Positions 16,715 through 25,198 of a DNA stretch of 42,332 nucleotides are shown here, in pieces. The notes beneath the pieces are model-generated. The model was not told the origin of the DNA and did not search any database. It worked only from the letters and a program-made list of their open reading frames with translations. The position numbers and the translations under genes are program-made. This DNA is from a virus: positions 1 through 42,332 of IMG/VR virus record IMGVR_UViG_3300032462_000022. One strand, 5' to 3'. Positions within the stretch are counted from its first letter, which is position 1. Every line of letters begins with the position of its first letter.

Positions 16715-18336
16715 ATTACGAGAAAAATTACTGGCTTAATGAAGATAGTCGAACATTCCTCTCTCGAGGATATATTAAAGAATCTCCTGAACAACGAATT
16801 AAGGATGTATCTAATAACGCAGAAAAGATACTAAAAATTGATGGATTTGCAAAAAAGTTTGAAGAGTATATGAACTTAGGTTTTTACAGCCTATCAACTC
16901 CAGTTTGGATTAATTTTGGTAAAGACAAAGGTCTTCCAGTTAGTTGTTATGGAAGTAATGTAGACGATAACTTAGATAGTATATTAAATGCAAGTAGAGA
17001 AATAGGAATGATGTCAAAATATGGAGGAGGAACTTCAGCTTTTTTAGGAAACATTAGAGAAAGAGGAGCTCCAATTTCCACAGGAGGAACAGCAGACGGA
17101 CCTGTGCATTATGCTAGAATGTATGATACAACTGTCGATGTATGTAAACAATCAGAGGCAAGAAGAGGTGCATGTGCAGTATGGCTACCAATCGAACATA
17201 AAGATATTTTAGAATTTTTAGACATCGGAACTGATGGAAATCCTATTCAAAACTTACAATATGGAGTTACAGTAACAGATGCATGGATTTTAGAAATGAA
17301 AGAAGGTGACGCTGATAAGCGCAAGATATGGGCAAAGGTTATTCAAAGACGTAACGAGTTTGGTTTTCCTTACATTATGTTTAAGGATAACAGTAATAAC
17401 AATTCTCCTTATAAGGAATTAGGCCTTGACATTACTGCCTCAAACCTTTGTAGTGAGATTCAGCTTCCAACTGATTCTTTTAATTCGTTTGTATGTTGTT
17501 TAGGTTCTATTAATCTTTTACATTGGGATGAGATTAAAAAAACAGATGCCATCGAAACATATGTATTGTTCTTAAACGCAGTTATGGATGAATTTATTAA
17601 GAAGTCATTTAATATGCCAGGTATGTCAAGAGCACATCGATTTGCTGAACAACATAGAGCGTTAGGCCTAGGAGTTCTTGGTTATCATTCACTATTTCAA
17701 TCAAAATTAATAACGTTTGACTCTTTGCAATCAAAGGCATTAAACCATGAAATATTTTCAACTTTAAAAGAAAGAAGTGATGCAGCATCACGTTGGCTAC
17801 ATGATGAAAAGGGTTATAGATCACTAAGAGATGGATATGCAAATACAACATTAGTTGCAATCGCACCGACAAAAAGCAGTTCATTTATTTTAGGTCAAGT
17901 TTCAATGGGAATAGAGCCAATTAAATCTAATTATTTTATTAAAGATTTAGCAAAGTCGAAAACAGTATATAAAAATCCATTTCTAACTAATGAATTAATC
18001 AAGTATAACTTAAATACACCATATGTATGGGAAGGAATTCTTAAAAGAGATGGAAGTGTTCAGCACTTGGACTTTCCAACAAAGGAAGTTTTTAAATCTT
18101 TTGTTGAAATTACACCAAAAGAAATAGTTTTACAAGCAGCACAGAGACAGAAATTTATAGATCAGTCACAATCATTAAATTTAATGATTCATCCTAGTGT
18201 TCCAGCAAAGGACATTAATAAATTGTATTTATATGCGCATGAAGAGGGAATCAAAACACTTTACTACCAATTTAGTCAAGGTTCAGCTCAATCATTTGCT
18301 AGAGATATTTTAGATTGTGCAAGTTGTGAAGCGTAA
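16711..18336 (+). CDS. nrdA: Ribonucleotide reductase class I, alpha subunit
   Basis: 541 residues. Active-site elements: GLPVSCYG (first redox Cys), ASNLCSEIQL (Asn-x-Cys-x-Glu), FVCCLGSINL (second redox Cys), TLYYQFSQGS (the radical-transfer Tyr pair), and a C-terminal CASC for reduction by thioredoxin or glutaredoxin. At 541 residues it is far shorter than T4 NrdA (754), and the N-terminal ATP-cone is missing, so the usual dATP shut-off is probably absent. This suits sustained dNTP supply during infection. Followed by a hairpin and terminator. Confidence 0.94.
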   Translation: MNYEKNYWLNEDSRTFLSRGYIKESPEQRIKDVSNNAEKILKIDGFAKKFEEYMNLGFYSLSTPVWINFGKDKGLPVSCYGSNVDDNLDSILNASREIGMMSKYGGGTSAFLGNIRERGAPISTGGTADGPVHYARMYDTTVDVCKQSEARRGACAVWLPIEHKDILEFLDIGTDGNPIQNLQYGVTVTDAWILEMKEGDADKRKIWAKVIQRRNEFGFPYIMFKDNSNNNSPYKELGLDITASNLCSEIQLPTDSFNSFVCCLGSINLLHWDEIKKTDAIETYVLFLNAVMDEFIKKSFNMPGMSRAHRFAEQHRALGLGVLGYHSLFQSKLITFDSLQSKALNHEIFSTLKERSDAASRWLHDEKGYRSLRDGYANTTLVAIAPTKSSSFILGQVSMGIEPIKSNYFIKDLAKSKTVYKNPFLTNELIKYNLNTPYVWEGILKRDGSVQHLDFPTKEVFKSFVEITPKEIVLQAAQRQKFIDQSQSLNLMIHPSVPAKDINKLYLYAHEEGIKTLYYQFSQGSAQSFARDILDCASCEA

Positions 18337-18340
18337 AGAA

Positions 18341-18395
18341 ACGGCAACTTGAAATATAGTTGCATTTTAGGACCGGGTTAGTTCACGGAAAGTAA
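18341..18395 (+). other. Hairpin element after nrdA
   Basis: GCAACT (18344-18349) pairs with AGTTGC (18358-18363). It is followed by GGACCGGGTTAGTT, reminiscent of GGACCGACTCATTTAGTTT in the repeated elements near 20275 and 22321. It could be an mRNA 3' end or small RNA. No promoter seen. Confidence 0.35.
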
Positions 18396-18425
18396 AGCAG
18401 GGAATTCGCTACTCCCTGCTTTTTT
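18396..18425 (+). terminator. Rho-independent terminator after nrdA
   Basis: AGCAGGGA pairs with TCCCTGCT (8 bp) around a 9-nt loop, followed by TTTTT. Confidence 0.9.
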
Positions 18426-18442
18426 ATGTAAAAAAATTGATA

Positions 18443-18450
18443 TATAAATA
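18443..18450 (+). promoter_or_regulatory. T4-type late promoter box TATAAATA
   Basis: An exact TATAAATA 17 nt before the start codon of a CTS internal-protein gene and just after a terminator. T4 late promoters consist of this box alone, read by gp55. A gp55 homologue is encoded at 33037. Confidence 0.7.
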
Positions 18451-18466
18451 AAAAACAAAAACAATT

Positions 18467-19201
18467 ATGAAATTCATTAAATTATTTGAACAATTCCGAA
18501 ATGATTTAATCATATCAGAATCACTAATACTAGAAGCGGAAGAAAAGGATTGGTTACGGATGGCAGATTTATATCTTAATGATAAATCTGGAGAAAAGGT
18601 AGCAAACTCTATAAAAGACAAGAAAAAGGCTATTAGTCGATATGTAACTGGTTTAAAAATTGCAGGTGATAATTTTCCGGAAGAAGAAAAATATGTATAT
18701 AGAACTTCATTCGAATATTTTTATTATACAGCTAAGTCATTAGGAGCAACTTACGATGAAGTTAAATTAGAATTTGATAAATTAGGTGACATTCCTGAAA
18801 ATATACTTACAAAAATTAGCATTTTTGCTGCGAAGAGTTTTGGTAACTGGATTACAGGTGATTTTGCTAAAGCAGCATATAAAGCAGGTTTCGATATGAA
18901 ATTTGATAAGGGCGGCCGCGCAATGACATATGAAGGTAAAGACGCTATGTCTAGAAACGGTGCTAAATGGACAATTGGATATACTGCCTCCATTGTGATT
19001 AAACACAAAGATAAACCCGATAGTAATATTGAACTTAAATTTGACGCAATCACAGACGAGGGTGTAGATAATAACACAATCAAATATGTATTATTCTCTA
19101 TGCCGAATGGCTTTAGCAAGTTAGACACTCAGAGAATTTACTCTAAAACTGAGTTTATTCGTGGAATTGTGTCAGGATTACAAGAATTAGAGATATCATA
19201 A
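18467..19201 (+). CDS. CTS-bearing internal head protein
   Basis: A 244-residue protein starting MKFIKLFEQFRNDLIISES, a capsid-targeting leader in which the usual NE is replaced by ND; LILEAE near residue 20 supplies a gp21-type site (ILE followed by A). The mature portion is mixed alpha/beta with no known family. Expected to be late-expressed because of the TATAAATA box upstream. Confidence 0.75.
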   Translation: MKFIKLFEQFRNDLIISESLILEAEEKDWLRMADLYLNDKSGEKVANSIKDKKKAISRYVTGLKIAGDNFPEEEKYVYRTSFEYFYYTAKSLGATYDEVKLEFDKLGDIPENILTKISIFAAKSFGNWITGDFAKAAYKAGFDMKFDKGGRAMTYEGKDAMSRNGAKWTIGYTASIVIKHKDKPDSNIELKFDAITDEGVDNNTIKYVLFSMPNGFSKLDTQRIYSKTEFIRGIVSGLQELEIS

Positions 19202-19251
19202 ACATATAAAGAAAAAAATTATGAAATACAAATCAGATTACGCAAACTAAA

Positions 19252-19285
19252 ATGAAATACATTAAATTATGAAATACATTAAATT
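19252..19285 (+). repeat. Tandem duplication of a CTS gene start
   Basis: ATGAAATACATTAAATT occurs twice in a row (19252-19268 and 19269-19285). A third, truncated start at 19221 encodes only MKYKSDYAN and a stop. The second tandem copy starts the real gene. These look like scars of recombination or slippage at the conserved leader. Confidence 0.8.
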
Positions 19286-20252
19286 ATTTGAACAATTCGT
19301 AAATGAATCAGAGTGGAAGGATAAATCAACTGATGCTTTAAAAACATCTAATGTTTTTTTAGTAAAAACAGTTAATAAGCTTTTTAATGGATTGCAAAAA
19401 TCAGGAAAAGAACAAAGACAAAGCGATTTAAAAGAAGACCAATATGTAGATAATCAAATGACAGAATTAACTGCCATTATACAGAAGGCAATGGGATCTA
19501 AATTTAGCGTAGAAAATAAACCTACGAATTCAGATCTAAGGTCTTCAAATGATGCAATTGTAGTAAGTATCGCAGGGTTCGAGGCATTTGTTTTTAGTTA
19601 TCAATCATATCAAACAACTGGATGGATGACCGTTTATAATCCACCTAGGCCAGGTGATTCGTTTGCTGCTACTCCAACATATATTATAACAGAAGGCAAT
19701 TGGGAAGCAATTAAAAAAATATTTAGCACTTCTAATTTAACAGGCATGATTGCTAAACATGGCAATTTAATCGTCAATTATAATAATGATGCAGAGTTAC
19801 GAGCAACCGCAGTAATTGACGCTAAAAATATTAAAACTAAAGAAGCTTTAGTTCTGCTTCAAACATTAGGTGTAGATACTAACACTTTATTAAATCCACT
19901 AAAAATAAATAATTTTTCAGATGACAAAAATGGTAGTAATATATTAGATCGTAAATTTTATTCAAAATTAAATTTGACAATGTTACTTGATTTAGCGTAT
20001 GACATTAAGAGTATGTCAGGTATTATTAATCAACAGACAATAGATTCAATAAGAACCTCGAATGGTGCAAGCATCAGGGCAACCGCAAATGGATATGTTT
20101 TACGTAGCCGGGAATATACATATCGTTTTGAATATAATAAGGAGTATGGATACTGGGAAGGTGGATATGAAAATCAAAAATATCCTGAATCTAGTAGTGT
20201 TCCAATGAATGCCTTTGAATTTTTAGTGTTAGTGGGACAAGCCATTAAATAA
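19269..20252 (+). CDS. CTS-bearing internal head protein
   Basis: A 327-residue protein starting MKYIKLFEQFVNES, with the predicted cut after FVNE. The body is mixed alpha/beta. A C-terminal region with YVLRSREYTYRFEYN looks like antiparallel strands. No known family. Its last codons and following bases (AAATAAACCCTCTCC) are duplicated at 22293, next to the remnant of another CTS gene, showing that this 3' end took part in a tandem duplication. Confidence 0.75.
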   Translation: MKYIKLFEQFVNESEWKDKSTDALKTSNVFLVKTVNKLFNGLQKSGKEQRQSDLKEDQYVDNQMTELTAIIQKAMGSKFSVENKPTNSDLRSSNDAIVVSIAGFEAFVFSYQSYQTTGWMTVYNPPRPGDSFAATPTYIITEGNWEAIKKIFSTSNLTGMIAKHGNLIVNYNNDAELRATAVIDAKNIKTKEALVLLQTLGVDTNTLLNPLKINNFSDDKNGSNILDRKFYSKLNLTMLLDLAYDIKSMSGIINQQTIDSIRTSNGASIRATANGYVLRSREYTYRFEYNKEYGYWEGGYENQKYPESSSVPMNAFEFLVLVGQAIK

Positions 20253-20334
20253 ACCCTCTCCATGTGATAGTATCAAGGGACCGACTCATTTAGTTTAACT
20301 TAAACCTGCTGGTAATAGCAGGTTTTTTTATGTG
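20247..20334 (+). repeat. Terminator cassette repeat, copy A
   Basis: 88 bp matching 22293-22380 with about five mismatches. It includes the end of a coding frame (Lys-stop), CCCTCTCCATGTGATAGTATC, GGACCGACTCATT and the terminator hairpin. It runs directly into a GAAAC promoter. It may also be transcribed as a small structured RNA. Confidence 0.9.
20307..20331 (+). terminator. Rho-independent terminator (cassette copy A)
   Basis: CCTGCTG pairs with TAGCAGG around a GTAA tetraloop, followed by a T-run. Related hairpins are at 11335 and 22347. Confidence 0.88.
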
Positions 20335-20361
20335 AAACAAAGTGATATTTGTGTTTATAAT
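20334..20361 (+). promoter_or_regulatory. Promoter, GAAAC-N17-TATAAT family
   Basis: GAAAC at 20334-20338, 17 nt, TATAAT at 20356-20361. A duplicate of the clamp promoter, now upstream of a clamp fragment and the gene at 20516. Confidence 0.75.
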
Positions 20362-20376
20362 ATTTAAATAATTAAC

Positions 20377-20500
20377 ATGAAAATTGAAAATTAAAAATAA
20401 AGTAATTCAAGCTTTTAGATATTTACCATAAAGAGATGATGTAAAGTATATATGAATATTTTACGCAAGTATATGATTTAAAAATAGGTTACCATAAAAT
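20377..20500 (+). pseudogene. Decayed fragment of the sliding-clamp gene
   Basis: ATGAAAATT at 20377 equals the clamp start at 22438. After a deletion, AAAATTAAAAATAAAGTAATTCAAGC and then CATAAAGAGATGATGTAAAG parallel the clamp gene around 22525-22585, but with in-frame stops. The same terminator and promoter precede both. It is the dead copy left by a tandem duplication; its downstream limit is approximate. Confidence 0.75.
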
Positions 20501-20515
20501 AAATTAGTAAAAATA

Positions 20516-22129
20516 ATGACACATACTGTTTTAGATATTAGGACAAGGTTTCAAAACGCAATGAATGAATCCGATATTAAAAAGTCTCAAACCCAATGGC
20601 ATAAATTATCACATGACGCATATTACGCGTCATTTCCTAAAGAAAATCAAGGTAGATGGATTACGCCTGCTTCAAAGAATCCAACTGAAATAATTAGAGC
20701 ATACTTTGGAACAATTAACCCGGAGGGTGAAATTCAAAAATTCCTAGAGATTAATGGAGTAAAGTCCGACTATTATTCAGGCACATTAGATGCCGCTAGT
20801 ATATCCGGATCTTTTGATTCTTGGGGTATTACATTGACACGTGACGTTAATTGGTTTGGTAAAAAATTGTCAGCCGGGATAACGTATTATATCGTTAACG
20901 CCAGAAAGGTAAGTAAAGACAATGTCGTTGCAGTTATTGGCGACAAGGATACAACTCCTACGAATATGAAGTTAGAAGATATAAGATTTAAGACTATAGG
21001 GCATATAATGGATGCTGCTAGCAATGCCATTAGAACTGTAGTATTTAATAAAGATTACATTGACTTTATGCAGGAATTAGTAGACGCCGTAGGTGGATAT
21101 TCAATATCGAATAAATTTACAACTGCATTGGATATGGCATCATCCAGTACTCCTTATAATATTACACATGATTTTTCTAAATATGATGGCGTAATTGATT
21201 CGGTTTCCATAAATAATATTAAAAAAGATTTTGGAGAAGTTTTAGGTGGTATTTTAATGTTCGGTCTAATCAAACAGACAGGGGAAGGTTTAGTATTTCC
21301 AAAAGGTTCTAACGAAGCAGTCATGGATTTTGAATTTGATAACTTAAAGATTTCTTCTAAATCCGATAAAGGTGGAAACGCATCCGCTTCGGGGTACTTA
21401 GAGTTAATAAATAATGCATTTAAAGAAAACAAAGCATGGATTTTTGGTAACGAAGAGAAGGATTTTATTGATAACTGCAGTAATGTTATATTAGCTGATG
21501 GTAGTGAACCAAAAAATACAAATTACTATAAACGAGGAAAGGGTTCTGGAACATTCAGCAATACAGTAAAGTTATGTAATATGCATTTAGGTACGGATAG
21601 TGCGTGGTATTATTGGGCATCAGCTACTGGAATAAGTATACACAGTTTAAATAGAGATGCAATCATTCAATCATTTGTTGATTTAAAAAAGCAAGGATCT
21701 GTTCATTCTACATTAAATACATATATAAATAAAGCTGGAGGTTTTAGAGATAATAGCAGCGGTAGTAGTGCCGCGGCTAAAATGACCGCAGAATTGGTAA
21801 AGGCTAAAAACGAAGACGAAATAGTTACAGTTCTTGATAAAATACTTAAAATAGACGAAGGACAAATGTACGACGTATTAGTTGGTATTATTTTATATCC
21901 TAGCTCTAAAAACGTAGTTGATATATTAAATCAAAAATACAGTACTACATTATCTGATTTAATTAATAAAGCTCTTTCTGCTAAGCAACTTTATTTAAAA
22001 TTAAATATTAAAAAAGGAAGCATTGATTTTGAAATGAAATCAATGTCAGTTTCTAATTTTGAAATAACAGGATTAAATGGAGCTTCTTCATGGATGACAA
22101 AAGGTCTTGGCATTAAAATGGTAAAATAA
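20516..22129 (+). CDS. Hypothetical protein inserted by duplication, possible internal protein
   Basis: 537 residues. The N-terminus MTHTVLDIRTRFQNAMNES ends in MNES, a possible variant of the targeting leader with a gp21-like cut. The middle region GGILMFGLIKQTGEGLVFPKG followed by DFEFDNLKISSKSDKGGNAS has the spacing of a PD-(D/E)xK-type nuclease core (acidic, then SSK), but this is weak. The gene lies between a decayed clamp copy and a decayed CTS gene, so it may have arrived or been rearranged with the duplication. Function unknown. Confidence 0.65.
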   Translation: MTHTVLDIRTRFQNAMNESDIKKSQTQWHKLSHDAYYASFPKENQGRWITPASKNPTEIIRAYFGTINPEGEIQKFLEINGVKSDYYSGTLDAASISGSFDSWGITLTRDVNWFGKKLSAGITYYIVNARKVSKDNVVAVIGDKDTTPTNMKLEDIRFKTIGHIMDAASNAIRTVVFNKDYIDFMQELVDAVGGYSISNKFTTALDMASSSTPYNITHDFSKYDGVIDSVSINNIKKDFGEVLGGILMFGLIKQTGEGLVFPKGSNEAVMDFEFDNLKISSKSDKGGNASASGYLELINNAFKENKAWIFGNEEKDFIDNCSNVILADGSEPKNTNYYKRGKGSGTFSNTVKLCNMHLGTDSAWYYWASATGISIHSLNRDAIIQSFVDLKKQGSVHSTLNTYINKAGGFRDNSSGSSAAAKMTAELVKAKNEDEIVTVLDKILKIDEGQMYDVLVGIILYPSSKNVVDILNQKYSTTLSDLINKALSAKQLYLKLNIKKGSIDFEMKSMSVSNFEITGLNGASSWMTKGLGIKMVK

Positions 22130-22150
22130 TAAAGATACATAAACAAAATT

Positions 22151-22298
22151 ATGAAACACATTAAATTCTCAAAGTGTAGATTAACTTTAAATTAGATTGT
22201 CGTATGCTTATAAAGGGAAAGATGATACTGATGCCACTATTACTAAATCAGAAAAAAGATGCGAAGGGTCTCTCGCTGAAATAAAAATATGTAAATAA
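22151..22298 (+). pseudogene. Remnant of a CTS internal-protein gene
   Basis: It begins ATGAAACACATTAAATTC (MKHIKF), stops after 14 codons, then another frame from about 22200 stays open to a TAA at 22296-22298 that has the same Lys-stop-cassette junction as the gene at 19269. Consistent with the head and tail of a lost CTS gene joined by an internal deletion. Confidence 0.65.
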
Positions 22299-22380
22299 AC
22301 CCTCTCCATGTGATAGTATCGATGGACCGACTCATTGAGTTTAACTTAAACCTGTTAGTAATAGCAGGTTTTTTTATGTG
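22293..22380 (+). repeat. Terminator cassette repeat, copy B
   Basis: The second copy of 20247-20334; it precedes the functional clamp promoter. Confidence 0.9.
22347..22376 (+). terminator. Rho-independent terminator (cassette copy B)
   Basis: CCTGTTA pairs with TAGCAGG around a GTAA tetraloop and is followed by a T-run. Confidence 0.9.
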
Positions 22381-22407
22381 AAACAAAACGCTAACTATGT
22401 TTATAAT
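22380..22407 (+). promoter_or_regulatory. Promoter of the sliding-clamp gene, GAAAC-N17-TATAAT
   Basis: GAAAC at 22380-22384, 17 nt, TATAAT at 22402-22407; the clamp start is 30 nt further on. It probably drives clamp, polymerase C-fragment, uvsX and the small genes between. Confidence 0.8.
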
Positions 22408-22437
22408 ACTTAATAATATTATTTATAAATAGACAAC

Positions 22438-23193
22438 ATGAAAATTAGCATTGAAAAAGTAGACCAAAATAATTTTATTGGTTTTGTAAATAGACTTAAA
22501 GTAATTGATTCGTTCATTTATTTTAAAATTAAAAATGGAGTAGTTCAAGCGTCCGCATATCTTCCACAAAGAGATGCAGTAAAGCATCACAGAATCCCTG
22601 TAGGAAATGTATTCCAAATTGAAGAAGGAACAATCAACTCAACAAAGGAATTGAAAATTGCATTCTTTGACGCAGGTCGTTTGATCGAAGCGTTTAAACA
22701 ATTTGAATTTGGAAATATACAAGCAGAAATTGAATTCGTAGAAAACGAAGAGGATTTTGTAGCAACTGAATTCCGTATCTTTAACAATGAGTTAGAAATT
22801 ACATTATCATGTTCTGAACCATCATTAGGGTATAAGGATCTTACAGACTCACAAATTGCGTCAATATTCAATCTCGATTCAGCAAACTATGTCTTTGACA
22901 TGGATGCATCTGTTTCAAATAAAATTCGTTCTCTCTTCGGATTAGACAAAGAAGAAACATTCACAATATCCGCAAACACTGATGGTGTAAGAATAAAAGG
23001 TAAAACTTATAATTACCTAGTTACTAATACATATAGCGGAAGCAATCCTACAAGCGTAATTCTATTCAAAAAATATTTAAACCTTTTAGACAAAGAAGAC
23101 TATGTAGCGAATGTGATGGACAATCGAGTTGTTTTCAGATCAAAAGACTCAGAAACGTTATTGACAATAGCAACATGTCAAACCCCTGAATAA
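22438..23193 (+). CDS. 45: Sliding clamp (gp45-like)
   Basis: 251 residues, near the size of T4 gp45 (228). A start such as MKISIEKVDQNNFIGFVNRLKVIDSFIYF, a DAGRLIEAFKQF helix, and the alternating strand pattern suit the trimeric clamp fold. It lies 3 nt before the C-terminal half of DNA polymerase, whose last residues (STSLF) could be the clamp-binding tail. In T4 the clamp also activates late transcription through gp33 and gp55, and candidates for both are in this window. A decayed partial copy lies at 20377. Confidence 0.8.
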   Translation: MKISIEKVDQNNFIGFVNRLKVIDSFIYFKIKNGVVQASAYLPQRDAVKHHRIPVGNVFQIEEGTINSTKELKIAFFDAGRLIEAFKQFEFGNIQAEIEFVENEEDFVATEFRIFNNELEITLSCSEPSLGYKDLTDSQIASIFNLDSANYVFDMDASVSNKIRSLFGLDKEETFTISANTDGVRIKGKTYNYLVTNTYSGSNPTSVILFKKYLNLLDKEDYVANVMDNRVVFRSKDSETLLTIATCQTPE

Positions 23194-23196
23194 TGT

Positions 23197-24876
23197 ATGA
23201 CAATAAATGAATTAATAGTCAAGCCAGAGGATGAGCTAACTCAAATTGAGATAAAAACATTGGTTAAACATTATACTGAAGCATCTGCTCAATATACTGC
23301 AAATGAGCAAGCAGTTAAAGTAATGCTTAACTCTATATATGGTGCCTTTGGAAATAAATACTTTCACTTTTTTAATATAGACATTGCAGAATCAATCACA
23401 ATGCAGGGTCAATCTGCAATTCTATATTCAGAAAAAATACTTAATAGGTATTTTCATGAATTTTGGCAAAAAGACAAAGCAGTGCACGAGCGCTTCAATA
23501 TATCAGTTAAGAACAAATTAGTAAGACCCTCAGTTGTCTATATTGACACGGACAGCGTTGCTGGAGATACTAAAATAAGGTTAGACGATGGCAGAATTAT
23601 TACAATAGAACAATTGTATAATGAAGGTGTTGAATCAATGGGAAGTACTGCAAGTGGACATGATTCTGTTTCTATTAAAAATGATGTATTAAATTGGTCA
23701 GAGGGTAATGATTTATATTATGCTAAAGTTAAGCGTGTAATTAGGCATAAAGTAAATAAATCTAAGTGGAAATTAAAAACAAAAAGTGGTAAAGAAATTA
23801 TTGTAACAAATGACCACTCTATGATTGTTTTTAGGGATGGACAAAAGATAGAAGTTAAACCATCTGAAATATTGAAAACCGATAAAGTACTTACGATACA
23901 TGAATACGTTACATATGAAATAGAAGAAATCGATAGCATCGAAAATATCGGTGAATTTAATGACGAGCATGTGTATGATATAGAAGTAGATGATTATACA
24001 CATACATTTATTGGTAATGATATATTAGTTCATAATTCAGCATATGTTCAATTTGAGGAAATGTATGAATCTATTAATTGGTTAAGTGAACCCATGCCAA
24101 TCGATAAATTCATAATGGAGATGTACATATTCAGACTTAAGGAATATATCTTTAAATGTATGGAGAAATATGCTGCAAATACCAACACTGATAATTTCCT
24201 TATGTTTGAACTAGAAACCATAGCATACTCTGGAATTTGGATGGCAAAGAAGAATTATTTACAAAACATTGCATGGGAAGATAGGCTAGGAGTTAATGAA
24301 AGGTACCCCTCGTTAAACAAAATCAAAACAGTTGGGTTTACAACAATACAAGGGTCAGCCCCCACAATAGCAAGAAAACATCTAACTGAGGCAATTAGAT
24401 TAATTCTTTCAGAAAAACCAACAGCGTCACTATTAAAAAGATTAGTAGATTATTTAAAACAATGTAAAAAGGAATTTCAATTAGCTAATATTGACGATAT
24501 ATGTTTTAATAAGAGAACCAATAATATTGGAAAATATATAATCGACGATAATGCCGAATTGCAATATGCTTTAAAATGTCCTTCAAATGTTAAGGCCGCT
24601 GGCTTTTATAACCTTTTAATGAATCAAAATCCAAAGTATAAAAACAAATATAAAATGATAGTCGACGGTGAAAAATTAAAATTATATCATTGTAAGCATC
24701 AAGCATGTGAACAATTTGCATATTATCAAGGTAATCATCCATATGAAATAGCACCACCAGTTGACTATGAACTACAATTTGAAAAGAGTGTAATTGACCC
24801 ATTGAATAGAGTTCTTTCTGCAGTTGGATTACATAATTTAAACAGAAATTTAATATATTCAACCTCATTATTTTAA
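23197..24876 (+). CDS. 43: DNA polymerase family B, C-terminal fragment with mini-intein (gp43-like)
   Basis: 559 residues. After about 40 residues comes motif B (QAVKVMLNSIYGAFGN), then motif C YIDTD-S interrupted by a 161-residue intein (residues 120-280), then the thumb. Spliced, motif C reads YIDTDSAYVQF and the fragment is 398 residues. The end NRNLIYSTSLF may bind the clamp encoded just upstream. Motif A and the exonuclease are in the separate gene at 13372, so the active polymerase needs both protein splicing and assembly of two chains. Confidence 0.93.
   Translation: MTINELIVKPEDELTQIEIKTLVKHYTEASAQYTANEQAVKVMLNSIYGAFGNKYFHFFNIDIAESITMQGQSAILYSEKILNRYFHEFWQKDKAVHERFNISVKNKLVRPSVVYIDTDSVAGDTKIRLDDGRIITIEQLYNEGVESMGSTASGHDSVSIKNDVLNWSEGNDLYYAKVKRVIRHKVNKSKWKLKTKSGKEIIVTNDHSMIVFRDGQKIEVKPSEILKTDKVLTIHEYVTYEIEEIDSIENIGEFNDEHVYDIEVDDYTHTFIGNDILVHNSAYVQFEEMYESINWLSEPMPIDKFIMEMYIFRLKEYIFKCMEKYAANTNTDNFLMFELETIAYSGIWMAKKNYLQNIAWEDRLGVNERYPSLNKIKTVGFTTIQGSAPTIARKHLTEAIRLILSEKPTASLLKRLVDYLKQCKKEFQLANIDDICFNKRTNNIGKYIIDDNAELQYALKCPSNVKAAGFYNLLMNQNPKYKNKYKMIVDGEKLKLYHCKHQACEQFAYYQGNHPYEIAPPVDYELQFEKSVIDPLNRVLSAVGLHNLNRNLIYSTSLF
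23554..24036 (+). mobile_element. Mini-intein in polymerase motif C
   Basis: 161 residues from SVAGDTKIRL to NDILVHN, followed by Ser. Splicing block A: Ser1 with GDTKI; block B: TNDHSM with the conserved Thr and His; block F/G: VYDIEVDDYTHTFIGN and the terminal His-Asn before Ser+1. No LAGLIDADG or HNH endonuclease, so it splices but cannot home by itself. The insertion point DTD/S is a site used by inteins in other family B polymerases. Confidence 0.93.
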
Positions 24877-24878
24877 TT

Positions 24879-24998
24879 ATGAAAAATGCACTAGAACAAA
24901 AAATTAAAGAATTAGTCAAGTTATATCCAAATGATATGGAACTTGGAAGACATGTAAGGAAATTTATAAATGAAAACTCAGAAAATAATAAAAACTAA
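24879..24998 (+). CDS. 39-residue conserved-looking small protein
   Basis: The start follows the polymerase stop by 2 nt; the stop overlaps the next start (TAATG). The peptide KELVKLYPNDMELGRHVRKF is well formed and helical, and tight coupling on both sides argues for a real gene. Small proteins of this style lie near polymerase in other T4-like phages. Function unknown. Confidence 0.65.
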   Translation: MKNALEQKIKELVKLYPNDMELGRHVRKFINENSENNKN

Positions 24999-25198
24999 TG
25001 GAAGGAATTGATATTAATAACATTACACCAGAACAAAACAAATTCATTATTAATTACAAGAGAATTAATAGTAGATTAGAATCTCTAACAAGGGATATGA
25101 ATCTTATACAACTAGAAACAAAAGAGTTAATATCAGAACTTGAAGAATTAAGAAAACAAGAAATTAAAACATTTAAAAATGGCAACAACAAAACATAA
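24998..25198 (+). CDS. Small coiled-coil protein
   Basis: 66 residues, mostly one amphipathic helix (INSRLESLTRDMNLIQLE and onward with a heptad pattern), ending in a basic tail. It overlaps the start of uvsX by 20 nt. The position between polymerase and uvsX suggests an accessory replication or recombination role, but nothing specific is visible. Confidence 0.65.
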   Translation: MEGIDINNITPEQNKFIINYKRINSRLESLTRDMNLIQLETKELISELEELRKQEIKTFKNGNNKT

